Shown in pieces: positions 17,388 through 26,176 of a DNA stretch of 64,000 nt. The notes beneath the pieces are model-generated. The model had not been told where the DNA came from, made no database searches, and saw only the letters and a program-made list of their open reading frames with translations. Position 1 is the first letter of the stretch. Each line of letters starts with the position of its first letter. The stretch spans positions 1 through 64,000 of the IMG/VR virus record IMGVR_UViG_3300049629_001734. One strand, written 5' to 3'. This DNA comes from a virus. A program made the position numbers and the translations under genes.

Positions 17388-17738
17388 TTATTCTTCAGTA
17401 TTTCCAGATGAGAGAGACACTCCGTCTTCTTCATCCATCTTTTGAACAAGCATTTTATCTCTGTCTTCATTTGAGAACCAGAAATCAATTACTTTGTTCA
17501 AATTACCTACGAACGCACCTAAAAGAATAAGTAAAAGTTCTTTCCAGGCTTCAGCAATTGTAGCTTTGAATAGTACGGCCATTACTATACCAAAGATTAT
17601 AAAGAAAAATGTTGATAGAATAATCAAAGTGATTTTCCATCTGTTAGACTGCATAGTTTGCAGCATGAAGTTAAACCGTTCATCCGGCTCAACTTTTTGA
17701 TACTCCGTGTTGTAGAGTAGTTTTGTAAGTAGTCCCAT
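17388..17738 (-). CDS. Two-span membrane protein, holin candidate
   Basis: 116 residues with hydrophobic helices at about 35-60 (ITLIILSTFFFIIFGIVMAV) and 67-88 (ELLLILLGAFVGNLNKVIDF), both ends polar and a highly acidic C-terminus. The second helix followed by FWFSNEDRDKM resembles the end of a group of phage holins in which a glycine-rich helix leads to a short F-x-F-S-x-S/N motif and charged tail. It would open the inner membrane for the endolysin. It heads the export operon rather than lying next to the endolysin, so it could instead belong to the export set. TATATAAAAA lies about 20 bp before its ATG. Confidence 0.5.
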   Translation of the reverse strand: MGLLTKLLYNTEYQKVEPDERFNFMLQTMQSNRWKITLIILSTFFFIIFGIVMAVLFKATIAEAWKELLLILLGAFVGNLNKVIDFWFSNEDRDKMLVQKMDEEDGVSLSSGNTEE

Positions 17739-17806
17739 AACTTATTTTTTTTTATTTTTATATATTAAAACAAAAAAATGGGTTTTTTTACGAAAAACTC
17801 GGTTTT

Positions 17807-18361
17807 TTACTTGAAATTATCTATTTGTAATCTAAGATCAGATAATTTTTTTTTAGAATCCGTAATTAATTTTTGATGTTTAGTTTCTTCTTCTGAAATT
17901 CTTCTTTTCAGAAGATTTATTTCCGAATCTTTTTTTGAAACCTGATCAGATATAAGTTTTGACTGAGCCGCCAAATCTTCAGCTTGTTGAGGTAGGGTAG
18001 TTTCTTTTTTTCCTTTATCTTGAGCTTCTTTTTGAGATTGAGATTTGAAAGTTTCTAAATCTTTAACTTTCCTTTTAAGATCAAGAATAGATGCATAACT
18101 AGAAAAAAGTGGATTGATATATGATATTTCTTGTTGTTGTGTATCTTTAATATACTTTCCTAGTTTTAGCCTATTTATCAAATCTCTTTTATCTAAATAA
18201 GTGTTATAAATTGTTTCAAGTCCTGGTTTTTGACTCTCAAATTCTTTTATTTGTTCTTCTAGAGTATTATAGTGGTTCTTTTTATCTACTAGATTTACAT
18301 TTTCATCAGGTTGAATAGTATATTTTTCAAGAAAACTTCTAAAACTTTGGAGTATTTTCAT
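17807..18361 (-). CDS. Coiled-coil protein with capsid-targeting-like N-terminus
   Basis: 184 residues. Starts MKILQSFRSFLEKYT, fitting the shared F-x-x-F-x-E tag with possible cleavage after FLE. The rest is strongly helical, with heptad-like patterns from ~30-60 and ~90-184 (ILDLKRKVKDLETFK, KDSEINLLKRRISEEETKHQ). It lies 2 bp downstream of the 861-residue gene on the same strand and is probably co-expressed. Function unknown; an internal head or core component is a reasonable guess from the tag. Confidence 0.65.
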   Translation of the reverse strand: MKILQSFRSFLEKYTIQPDENVNLVDKKNHYNTLEEQIKEFESQKPGLETIYNTYLDKRDLINRLKLGKYIKDTQQQEISYINPLFSSYASILDLKRKVKDLETFKSQSQKEAQDKGKKETTLPQQAEDLAAQSKLISDQVSKKDSEINLLKRRISEEETKHQKLITDSKKKLSDLRLQIDNFK

Positions 18362-18363
18362 TG

Positions 18364-20949
18364 TTATATTTCAATTACATCCAATCTGCCAGTATTTGAT
18401 GGATTTGAATCATCAGTAATCTCTAACATAAAACTCTTAAAACTTTTACCCGTGGATTCTACTTCTCTTTCATAGAAATTTTGGTAAGTTTCTAAATCTA
18501 TTGTTGATAATCTTTGATTTGGTGCACTTAAGAATTTATTATTTTGATCATAAAGTGCTGATAGTTGAATATTAGCCTCTCCTTCTTTACCATCTCCTTC
18601 GGGATCTTTTCTTCCAGAATAAAGTTGTGGATTTATTTTAACTTTTTGATAATGAACAGATCTAAAAGGAGATTCATTTATATCACAATAGAATATCCAA
18701 ATTATACCATTTTTTTCGTACAAATATCCATAGTATATGTTAGGGTCAAGTTGTGTAACATCACTCCAATCTGTGTATCCAGTATAACTCGATCTATTAT
18801 CTTCATAAAATTTATTTGCAGATAATGGAGTCTTAAAAGTTATTTTGACAGGATAAAACTTTATCGACACACCACCTGATTTTGTTTCAACTTTATCTAC
18901 TAATGATGTATCAAGAAAATTAACATAAATAGGAACATTACTTCCTGATTTATTTTGTAGAATATTACCGTAAGAAGTATTTTGTATTTCTGATTCCTCT
19001 TGTTGTGATATAGGATCTTTAGTAGTTGGGATGCACCACATGAATCTTTGTGTTGTTAGCGATGGTTTTACGTTCCAATATAAAAAATTTTGATTTGTAT
19101 CACTGTTTTTACTCTTGTCGGCGGAATATCTCAAATCGGGTAATTTTTCTTGAATTTCTTGTCCAAAATATTTACGAGTGGCTTCGTCTATTAAATCTTC
19201 ACCTCTACATTTTGATGGGGTTGCTAAATCTTGAAGTAAGTTGAACAATACTGGTCCCATCTTGCCCTTCCCTTGAATTTTTGGTGTTGATGAGTCCTGA
19301 TTTTCCAATAATAATTTCCATTTGTATGAATCATTGAATTTATCCTCTGCTCCTGGATAATCAAAGTTTATATTTGCAAATATCTTCCTTAATTTTTGGT
19401 CTTGAAGTAGTCGATTTACGAAAGTCTGAAACTTTCTATAGACGATCTTTTTTGCCCAAGGTCCGAAATCAGGAATTACAGCTTCTCCACCCGCATCTTT
19501 TAGTGTAGAACTAGCGTCTCTACCTTTAGATGGACCACCTCCCAATTTTTCATATTCTTGAAAAGTTTTCATCGAAACTCTACCACCTGGTCTACCCGAA
19601 GGTATATAATCTGTTGCAAATAATCTATATGCTACTGTTAATAAGTTAAATAGTCTTACCATAGCATCCGAAGCTATTTGATAGTCGAGTGTGAATGTTC
19701 CAGCGGAAAGTTGATTCTCTAGTTCTTCTAGTTCTCTTTCATCATCTCTAGTAAGTCTGAAAGCTGTTAAATTTTTCTCATTTACCATAGAATATTCATA
19801 ATGAAAATTCTCATTGATGCCTGCTTTTGGGAAATAACTTTTCCAAATATTAGCAATTGTTTCCGGTTTTAGTGTTGTTGTTGAGGTTGTTATTGTTGGC
19901 GTTGGAACTGGTGTTGTAGTAGTTGATGTTGTAATACTCTGTGTTGTAGTTGATGTATTTGTTTGCGTTACAGTTGAAGTATTTGTTTGAGTTACAGTTG
20001 AGGTATTTGTTTGAGTTACAGTTGAGGTATTTGTTTGCGTTACAGCTGGTGTAGAAGTATTGGTTTGTGTAACAACTGGTGTTGTTTTTATATTTTTTTT
20101 ATTATATGAAGTAGAACCAAAACCTATTTTTCCCCTACCGTAATCCGTATTTTTAATACCTATTTGAGATTTTGTTTTTATTTCTTCTAATAATAATCTA
20201 TATTCTTCAAATTCAGAAAATTTACGGAAAATTCCTTTATTTAGTGATTCATTTTTTACAGAAATTTCTTTTCTCAATACTTCGTCTGAATCAGACACAA
20301 CAGTTCTCTCTTTCCACTGTTGTTTTCTAGCATTATCGCCTCCTAGATCTCTAGTTGGATTACATTTTTTCCATCTAAATCTTCTAAGTTCGATAGCGAA
20401 ATCCGAGTGAATATCTCTCAAATCATTCAATTCTTCTCTTTTGAAAAGTTTTTTTAGTTCTTCTAAAGTTTCTAATTCTAGTAATAAATCACCAATTAGT
20501 GAGCCTGGTGGTAGGTCTTTCCATTTATCTGTTATATCTTTATTGGAAATAAATTTAGCATCTGATGAATCGATGCCAATTAATAATTTTAGCTTTGTGT
20601 CATCTGTGCCCGTGCCATCACAATCTACGTCTTCTTTCCAATCAGGTAGAGCATCATTTGTTGTTAAGCAAACATCTTTTATTTTAGCAACGTGATTTTT
20701 TATTCTTAGTCGATACAACTTTACTCTCAAATCTTTATTCATACTTTCTCTGAGAATCTCATAGATAGTATTTTCTATTTCTTGTAAAACCCCATCCATC
20801 CTCATAGAATCATATTGAAGTTTTAATTTTCTCAAAGTTGAGTTTATTAGCCTTCCAAATAAAGAACCACCCCAAGTTACTTCATTTTTGAATACTTCAT
20901 TCATTTTATCTTTTTGTAAAAAAGTATCTCTTTTAAGAATATATCTCAT
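18364..20949 (-). CDS. Large uncharacterised protein with Thr/Ser/Gln repeat linker
   Basis: 861 residues, no signal peptide. The N-terminal ~270 residues are helical and charged. Residues ~295-360 are a low-complexity linker with tandem 8-residue units TNTSTVTQ, then a second helical domain and a beta-rich C-terminus (VSIKFYPVKITFKTPLS, NIYYGYLYEKNGIIWIFYCD). M16 (MNEVFKNEV) is an alternative start. I do not recognise the family. The phage-like linker and following tagged coiled-coil gene suggest a virion or internal protein; that is inference. Confidence 0.55.
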   Translation of the reverse strand: MRYILKRDTFLQKDKMNEVFKNEVTWGGSLFGRLINSTLRKLKLQYDSMRMDGVLQEIENTIYEILRESMNKDLRVKLYRLRIKNHVAKIKDVCLTTNDALPDWKEDVDCDGTGTDDTKLKLLIGIDSSDAKFISNKDITDKWKDLPPGSLIGDLLLELETLEELKKLFKREELNDLRDIHSDFAIELRRFRWKKCNPTRDLGGDNARKQQWKERTVVSDSDEVLRKEISVKNESLNKGIFRKFSEFEEYRLLLEEIKTKSQIGIKNTDYGRGKIGFGSTSYNKKNIKTTPVVTQTNTSTPAVTQTNTSTVTQTNTSTVTQTNTSTVTQTNTSTTTQSITTSTTTTPVPTPTITTSTTTLKPETIANIWKSYFPKAGINENFHYEYSMVNEKNLTAFRLTRDDERELEELENQLSAGTFTLDYQIASDAMVRLFNLLTVAYRLFATDYIPSGRPGGRVSMKTFQEYEKLGGGPSKGRDASSTLKDAGGEAVIPDFGPWAKKIVYRKFQTFVNRLLQDQKLRKIFANINFDYPGAEDKFNDSYKWKLLLENQDSSTPKIQGKGKMGPVLFNLLQDLATPSKCRGEDLIDEATRKYFGQEIQEKLPDLRYSADKSKNSDTNQNFLYWNVKPSLTTQRFMWCIPTTKDPISQQEESEIQNTSYGNILQNKSGSNVPIYVNFLDTSLVDKVETKSGGVSIKFYPVKITFKTPLSANKFYEDNRSSYTGYTDWSDVTQLDPNIYYGYLYEKNGIIWIFYCDINESPFRSVHYQKVKINPQLYSGRKDPEGDGKEGEANIQLSALYDQNNKFLSAPNQRLSTIDLETYQNFYEREVESTGKSFKSFMLEITDDSNPSNTGRLDVIEI
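19951..20070 (-). repeat. 24-bp tandem coding repeats (TNTSTVTQ)
   Basis: About five copies of a 24-bp unit within the linker of the 861-residue protein. Copies are nearly identical at DNA level, so the array is probably recently expanded. Confidence 0.75.
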
Positions 20950-20975
20950 AATAATATTAAATTTGTTCTATATAT

Positions 20976-21413
20976 TTATTTAAGCATCTCGTTTTTCAGT
21001 GCGAACTCATAGATATCCAAAAAATTAACCTCTTTAAGAAATCCACTTCTTACATCTGAGAGTGTTTTTGCTTTTTTTGAGATTTTTACAATTTTATCTG
21101 ACCACTTTTCTGAAAATTTAGAGGAGAATCTACCCCAATTACCTCGATAATGCTCTGGTTGTCTCCATTCTTTGTGACCACCTGTTAGCCAATAAAGTGA
21201 TTTTACGGGGTTTATATTTCTATCAAAAACAATTTTTGTAGACCATATCGGATCATCTTTTCTTATCTTTGTCATCATTATAGCCACTGCTTCACAAAAA
21301 TCTATTGTTATTTCATTTCCAATCTCGAAGAAAAATTGACCGTTGGCCTCTTTTTCGATAAGAACTACTTTAGTAGTTTTTAGGTTTTCTTTGCTCTCTA
21401 AATTCTTTTTCAT
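20976..21413 (-). CDS. Hypothetical protein
   Basis: 145 residues, charged, no membrane segment. Notable segments are NGQFFFEIGNEITIDFCEAV and a Trp/Gly/His-rich stretch GGHKEWRQPEHYRGNWGRFS around 75-95. It lies between the 861-residue gene and a small MORN-like gene on the same strand. Function not recognised. Confidence 0.55.
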   Translation of the reverse strand: MKKNLESKENLKTTKVVLIEKEANGQFFFEIGNEITIDFCEAVAIMMTKIRKDDPIWSTKIVFDRNINPVKSLYWLTGGHKEWRQPEHYRGNWGRFSSKFSEKWSDKIVKISKKAKTLSDVRSGFLKEVNFLDIYEFALKNEMLK

Positions 21414-21442
21414 ATCCGTAAATTATTTTTTTTTTTAAGTGT

Positions 21443-21727
21443 TTATTCTCGAACACCACTTATGAACTTCCCATAAAATTGACCACCTTCGATAATACCA
21501 TTATGAAAAGTTCCCCAGAACTTTCCACCTTTCAAAATACCATAATACCAGTCACCTGAATAGAAAAATCCATCCCACCATATAAGAGTTCCCTTTTTTA
21601 TTTCTATTTTGGCCATCTCTATTTCCGAGTCTATTAGCCAGTGAAAACCTTCAGATTTCAGGATTTCATCAATACGATCCTGATCAGTTATTATCGAAGT
21701 AGCGAATTTTAGTTGTGAATACCTCAT
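21443..21727 (-). CDS. Small protein with MORN-like repeats
   Basis: 94 residues. Residues ~47-92 hold a run of G-x-W/F-x-x-G units (WWDGFFYSGDWYYG, GGKFWGTFHNG, EGGQFYGKFISG) that resemble MORN or related beta-hairpin repeats. The N-terminal half is helical. TATATATAG lies 12 bp before its ATG, within a divergent promoter region shared with the gene at 21773. Role unknown. Confidence 0.55.
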   Translation of the reverse strand: MRYSQLKFATSIITDQDRIDEILKSEGFHWLIDSEIEMAKIEIKKGTLIWWDGFFYSGDWYYGILKGGKFWGTFHNGIIEGGQFYGKFISGVRE

Positions 21728-21739
21728 AGATCAGATACT

Positions 21740-21764
21740 CTATATATAAAAAATAATATATAAC
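21740..21764. promoter_or_regulatory. Divergent pair of TATATA boxes
   Basis: The minus strand carries TATATATAG (21740-21748) 12 bp before the gene ending at 21443. The plus strand carries TATATAAC (21757-21764) 8 bp before the ATG at 21773. Confidence 0.45.
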
Positions 21765-21772
21765 TTCAAGAT

Positions 21773-22612
21773 ATGAAATCACACTTTTTCGATATAGATT
21801 GTTTATTGAAGGTTAATCAAAAAGCCTGGATTGTTGATAAGCTTAAACCAAACAAGCCTATCATGAAAATTTCACCCGAAGATTTCAATTTATTTGAATC
21901 GGGTATCTACCAAAAAATGGGTCATAAAATAGATTTTAATGGAAAAAATTTCTATTTAGACACCGATACCTACAACCGTCTTCGTGTAAAAATAAAAAAA
22001 TCAGGTGTTAATCTGGGAAATTTAGGTATTTCTCTACAAGAGTTCTTGAATCCAGATATTATTAATGAACTCGAATATAAAATAAACTATCAAATACTAG
22101 AACCTCTGAAAAATTCACCGGATGATATTTATATTATACTATCAAAACAAACTAGAAACTCATACAAAAAAATGCTTGAAAAAATAAAAGAAGCCTTTAG
22201 AGAGTTCGGTGTAAATATAAAGAGGTATTATTTTGTTGCGGAAACTTTTTATTCTCAAAACAGAGATGATGTGAAATATGCTAAACTTAAATTATTAGCC
22301 GAACATCTCACGGGTCACAAAATCGAAGAGGATAAATTTGTTGATAAAGAAGTTGAAGAATATCGTGTAGTGAACTATTGGGATAACTCAATAGAAACTC
22401 AAAAATATGGTAGTTATATTAATGATGTTATCAGACATTGTTTAAGGGGTTCGACTCCATCTATACAAGAAGTTATCAAAGAAAATCTTATTCAACTTCC
22501 TTGTAAGTTTATTACTCATCAAGTATTTGATAATGGTGTAAATCCAGTCTTAACTCGGGAAAATGATATTATACTTCAGAAGTTCATAAAAACTTTCGAG
22601 TCTTTCAAATAA
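21773..22612 (+). CDS. HAD-like (haloacid dehalogenase superfamily) protein
   Basis: 279 residues. The start MKSHFFDIDCLL holds a D-x-D as in HAD motif I (D7, D9); motif II could be the Ser of YIILSKQTR (~118) and a later K...DN (VVNYWDN near 205) could be motif IV. HAD phosphatases act through the first Asp. Motifs are weaker than in classic members, so catalytic activity is uncertain. Similar HAD-type proteins are common in large T4-like phages, where substrates are mostly unknown. Its 3' end overlaps the convergent GNAT-like gene by 8 bp. Confidence 0.55.
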   Translation: MKSHFFDIDCLLKVNQKAWIVDKLKPNKPIMKISPEDFNLFESGIYQKMGHKIDFNGKNFYLDTDTYNRLRVKIKKSGVNLGNLGISLQEFLNPDIINELEYKINYQILEPLKNSPDDIYIILSKQTRNSYKKMLEKIKEAFREFGVNIKRYYFVAETFYSQNRDDVKYAKLKLLAEHLTGHKIEEDKFVDKEVEEYRVVNYWDNSIETQKYGSYINDVIRHCLRGSTPSIQEVIKENLIQLPCKFITHQVFDNGVNPVLTRENDIILQKFIKTFESFK

Positions 22613-23039
22613 TTTTGTTACTATCTAAAAGTATTACACCTCTAGATTTTGCACTCTCTATAATATGTGGTCTTATTTTTTTCCAACCTTCTTTTGAATA
22701 ATATCCGGTTACAAGAGTAACCTCATTTTTTTTAGACCAATCTAAAATTTCATCGATAATGCTCCTTGCTAATCCCCTTGATTCATATCCTAAACGAGTA
22801 GAAATAAAAGTTATTTTCCAGGGATTTGGATGTCTAAAAGAAGATGTTTTTTGTGAAAAATCATAATCTTTGGATAGATGAGCTACACAAACTGGATTTG
22901 AATCCTTTTCAATTACAAAAAAAATTACCGAATTCTCTGGATATAAAAACTTATCAAGTGAAGTAAAAAATTTGAATTGACCAGAAAAGCAATCCATTTT
23001 CCAGAAATAATTTGATGCTTCCGAAGAGTTCAGTTTCAT
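22605..23039 (-). CDS. GNAT-family acetyltransferase-like protein
   Basis: 144 residues. The segment WKITFISTRLGYESRGLARS (~85-105) followed by IIDEILDWSKKNEVTLVTGY resembles the core of GNAT acetyltransferases, with RGLAR in the acetyl-CoA loop position. Such an enzyme would transfer acetyl from acetyl-CoA to an amine; the substrate cannot be read from sequence. Its ATG overlaps the stop of the upstream 203-residue gene by 4 bp. The fold call is moderate. Confidence 0.5.
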   Translation of the reverse strand: MKLNSSEASNYFWKMDCFSGQFKFFTSLDKFLYPENSVIFFVIEKDSNPVCVAHLSKDYDFSQKTSSFRHPNPWKITFISTRLGYESRGLARSIIDEILDWSKKNEVTLVTGYYSKEGWKKIRPHIIESAKSRGVILLDSNKII

Positions 23040-23647
23040 TCCTTATTCTTGAGATATTTATCAATCATATCGTTTAGTGAGCGATTATCCATAAGTCCAG
23101 TAGTTGAACCGCCTTGGTCATCTCCATCGGAAATTAGTTCTTCTCCTGTTGAAATTTCATTCAATCCAAAATCTTTACGCATATCTTTGTAAAATTTCTC
23201 AAGTTCAGTTCTTTGCGATTGAGAGAATTTAGTATTTTCCCTAATTTGTGAAATAGATTGATTGATAACTTCATGCATTCTAGCTGAATTATCACCGTTA
23301 TCTACTTGTTTAAGTTGAGTTAGAAAATTACGCCTTGCCATTCTCTGTAAAAAAAGAGCCTCTGCGTAAATATTGGCATCTTCCTTTAGTTTATTGATAA
23401 CATAGGGATGCTTTCTAATTGAAGGATTATCACCCAGGTAAAGATCCACCAAACTCTCTAGTATTTCAATAGATTGTTCACTTGTTTCATCAATATCTTT
23501 GTCATAATCATAGATCTGAATGGTTCCAAGATCGGGTAAATCATCTCTGGTTGCTAGATATTTACCTATTTCAATCTCTTTACTCTCGTTTTGTAATCTT
23601 GCGTATTCCTCTTGAAGTTGAGACATTTTTTGCTCTTTTTTATCCAT
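23036..23647 (-). CDS. Helical acidic protein, candidate small terminase subunit
   Basis: 203 residues, mostly helical, starting with a coiled-coil-like stretch (MSQLQEEYARLQNESKEIE). The middle (HPYVINKLKEDANIYAEALF) and C-terminus (LNDMIDKYLKNKE) are helical too. It is divergent from, and adjacent to, the large terminase gene, and small terminases of T4-like phages are helical proteins of this size located next to gp17. There is no obvious DNA-binding motif, so position and composition are the only support. Confidence 0.4.
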   Translation of the reverse strand: MDKKEQKMSQLQEEYARLQNESKEIEIGKYLATRDDLPDLGTIQIYDYDKDIDETSEQSIEILESLVDLYLGDNPSIRKHPYVINKLKEDANIYAEALFLQRMARRNFLTQLKQVDNGDNSARMHEVINQSISQIRENTKFSQSQRTELEKFYKDMRKDFGLNEISTGEELISDGDDQGGSTTGLMDNRSLNDMIDKYLKNKE

Positions 23648-23669
23648 TTACTTAAAAAACCGTTTTTTT

Positions 23670-23680
23670 TATATATATTA
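23670..23680 (+). promoter_or_regulatory. TATATATATTA box of the large terminase gene
   Basis: A T-run followed by TATATATATTA and an A-rich leader ends 20 bp upstream of the terminase ATG. Confidence 0.45.
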
Positions 23681-23700
23681 TTAAAAACATACTGGTTCAT

Positions 23701-25845
23701 ATGGCAGTAGCAAAAAAAGAAGAAGTTGTTAAGCAGATAGTATTCACAACCAAAATGGTTGAGAATGTTACCAAAAATATAAACGACGGTGTAGTCGTAA
23801 AAAGATTTCAAAACCCTTGGTTTCAAAACGAAATCGGTGTAAGAAGAAGTGGAGTTGTATTCAATAGAACAGAAGAAGAACTTCAAGAATACATTAAATG
23901 TAAACTTGATATTAAATATTTTGCACAAAAATATTGTAAAATAAAAACAGAAGATGGAACGATAACACATATCGAGCTTCGTGATTACCAAAAAGAAATC
24001 TTAGATCTATTCTCAAAAAATAGATTTTCTATACTTTGTTCGAGTAGACAAATAGGAAAAACCGTAAACACCGCGATCACGATATTACATTTTCTACTTT
24101 TCAACAACGATAAAAACGCGATGATCGTAGCAAACGTAGCTGCTACAACAATTGAAATCGTAGATAAGATTAAGGCTATTTATGTTCTTCTACCTTTCTT
24201 TCTGAAGGCTGGTATAAAAAACTGGAATCAACGAAGTATTGTATTTGATAATGGTTGTAGAATAAAAACTGCGGCTAGGTCTAAAACACCAGCTATTGGT
24301 TTTACGATTGACCTACTTTATATGGACGAATTTGCGCATATTCCCTCGAATATCATCGAACCCTACTACACGGCTGCCTATCCAACGGTATCTGCTATAC
24401 AGAACTCAAAAATTATTATTACTTCAACCCCGAACGGTATGAACCTGTTCTATAAACTTTTAACAGCTGCTGAAAGACCTGAGGGAGATCCACTCAAGAA
24501 CAACTACAAAGCTATGAGAGTTTATTGGTATCAAGTTCCTGGTAGGTTCGTGACTTACTACCGATTGAATCCATTTAAAATGAGAGATTTTGATCTTACC
24601 AAAGAAATGGTCTTCAATATAGCTCGTGAAGAGTTTGAAGATTCTACAAAAGTTCTACTTAAATACAATCCAGATTTCGAGAAAGATGTTGTTCATGTTT
24701 ATAACAACGATATTATTACGGAGGATGTATCTAAAGGATTTAGATTCTTAACACCATCGGGTAAAGAAATACACATTTCACAGATAGCTGAAGTTTCAAC
24801 TTGGAAAGAAGAAGCTATCAAAGATATTGGTGGAGAAGATGCATTTAATCAAGAGTTTGGATTGAGATTTATTAACTCTTCAAGATCCCTACTTTCAGAG
24901 AGTGTAATAGAGGGTCTTATAAAGGCTAAGAAAAACTATCAGTGGCAAGAGATTGATAAGATGGAGACTTTGCTTAATTTTTCCTATCAAGATCTTAAAT
25001 GGATCGATGATCCTGATATTTTTTCTCAAGAAAGAAGAAAGTTAGTTAAAGGTGTAATATCAATCGATATATCTGAAGGTTTAGGTCAAGATTATTCTGT
25101 TATGAATATATTTAAGATCTCACCGAAATCACTAGACACGGTAGAAGCTTTCAGCGTTGATTATAAAAATTTATCTGATTTCTTTTGTCTAGAACAAATA
25201 GGTTTATTTAGAAGTAATGTTATTTCAGTAAAGCAACTAGCTGAACTTTTCTATGTTTTAGCTTTTGAGTTTTTTGATCCCGATAACTTTAAGGTTGTTC
25301 TAGAAATTAATACCTACGGAAATGAGTTTTTAGCTCATCTACCACATGTGTTTGATGGTAACAACAATTACGGTAGTAATATTTTCTTTAGATATAAGCA
25401 TAAATCCGACGCTATAGAAGAAAAAGTCGGTCTTAAACTAGGTGAAAACAAAAATCTTTTAGTGAAAGATTATCAAGATAACATGAATAAGAAAAATATT
25501 ATCATCAATAACGAAGATAATATTAGAGAAATAACTACTTTTGTTAAGCACACAACAGCTCACGGCAACACTCGTTACGCCGCAGATATTGGAAATGATG
25601 ATATAGTTATGACCGTAGTAAACTCATCGTCGGTTTTCCAAAAACATCCGTTCAGAGAAATTGTTGAAGATGCTGCTCCTGTCATAGCTGGAACCGAGTT
25701 ATACAAACATTTTCAGGCAATATTAGGAAATCAAGTTGATGAAAACTCAATCAACTACTCGTCGATTATTAGAGAGCAGAAGTTCAGAAAGGATAGACTA
25801 AAGAAGATGTCAAGTTACGAAAAAAGTCCTTGGGCTAGAGATTAA
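23701..25845 (+). CDS. terL: Large terminase subunit, T4 gp17-like
   Basis: 714 residues. The ATPase domain has Walker A SSRQIGKT (~115-122), Walker B LLYMDEFAH (~203-211) and the coupling motif IIITSTPNG. The nuclease domain starts near residue 450 with VISIDISEGLGQDYS, where the Asp is the expected RNase H-fold metal ligand. This motor packages DNA into the prohead and cuts the concatemer. Length is above T4 gp17 (610). The 3' end shares its TTAA with the stop of the convergent clpS-like gene. Confidence 0.95.
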   Translation: MAVAKKEEVVKQIVFTTKMVENVTKNINDGVVVKRFQNPWFQNEIGVRRSGVVFNRTEEELQEYIKCKLDIKYFAQKYCKIKTEDGTITHIELRDYQKEILDLFSKNRFSILCSSRQIGKTVNTAITILHFLLFNNDKNAMIVANVAATTIEIVDKIKAIYVLLPFFLKAGIKNWNQRSIVFDNGCRIKTAARSKTPAIGFTIDLLYMDEFAHIPSNIIEPYYTAAYPTVSAIQNSKIIITSTPNGMNLFYKLLTAAERPEGDPLKNNYKAMRVYWYQVPGRFVTYYRLNPFKMRDFDLTKEMVFNIAREEFEDSTKVLLKYNPDFEKDVVHVYNNDIITEDVSKGFRFLTPSGKEIHISQIAEVSTWKEEAIKDIGGEDAFNQEFGLRFINSSRSLLSESVIEGLIKAKKNYQWQEIDKMETLLNFSYQDLKWIDDPDIFSQERRKLVKGVISIDISEGLGQDYSVMNIFKISPKSLDTVEAFSVDYKNLSDFFCLEQIGLFRSNVISVKQLAELFYVLAFEFFDPDNFKVVLEINTYGNEFLAHLPHVFDGNNNYGSNIFFRYKHKSDAIEEKVGLKLGENKNLLVKDYQDNMNKKNIIINNEDNIREITTFVKHTTAHGNTRYAADIGNDDIVMTVVNSSSVFQKHPFREIVEDAAPVIAGTELYKHFQAILGNQVDENSINYSSIIREQKFRKDRLKKMSSYEKSPWARD

Positions 25846-26126
25846 ACAGATTCGATTGTTACTGAGAGACCGTTCAGCTTCAAGGCTTCGTAGGGTTTTT
25901 CAACTTCTGATTTCGATCCACGTTTTACATCACAAATGCCACGAAAATGAACAATATGAGCACATTGATTAGCTTGATCATAATCATGATCACAAAACTC
26001 TATCAAGCAGTTTATAACATGTTGAAAACTATTATGGTCATCGTTATGAAGATAAAGAATATATCCTGAAGAATAGATCTGATCTAGTTTTTCTTCGGTT
26101 TTATCTCTGGTGATTGTTTTAGACAT
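25842..26126 (-). CDS. clpS: ClpS-family adaptor protein of Bacteroidetes type
   Basis: 94 residues, nearly all ClpS domain: YILYLHNDDHNSFQHVINCL, YDQANQCAHIVHFRG, then a C-terminal LKLNGLSVTIE. The binding-pocket residues are kept: N28-D29-D30 (E. coli NDD) and H60 (E. coli H66). ClpS delivers N-end-rule substrates, proteins with an N-terminal Leu, Phe, Trp or Tyr, to the ClpAP or ClpCP protease. The spacing and Q-A-x-Q-C-A motif match Bacteroidetes ClpS, so the gene was probably captured from a host. It may redirect host proteolysis during infection. No Clp ATPase is encoded in this window. It lies head-on against terL. Confidence 0.85.
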   Translation of the reverse strand: MSKTITRDKTEEKLDQIYSSGYILYLHNDDHNSFQHVINCLIEFCDHDYDQANQCAHIVHFRGICDVKRGSKSEVEKPYEALKLNGLSVTIESV

Positions 26127-26176
26127 AGTGATTAATTTTTTTGTAAAGATAATGGATTTTTTTTATATATAAAAAT

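Noticed and set aside
17755-17806. A/T-rich hairpin-like sequence with GGG and CGG before T-runs
   Set aside because: The stems are too short and mismatched to call a terminator.
23566-23991. A minus-strand open frame rich in Phe/Tyr/Cys across the start of terL
   Set aside because: It overlaps both terL and the 203-residue gene and has the composition of a shadow frame.
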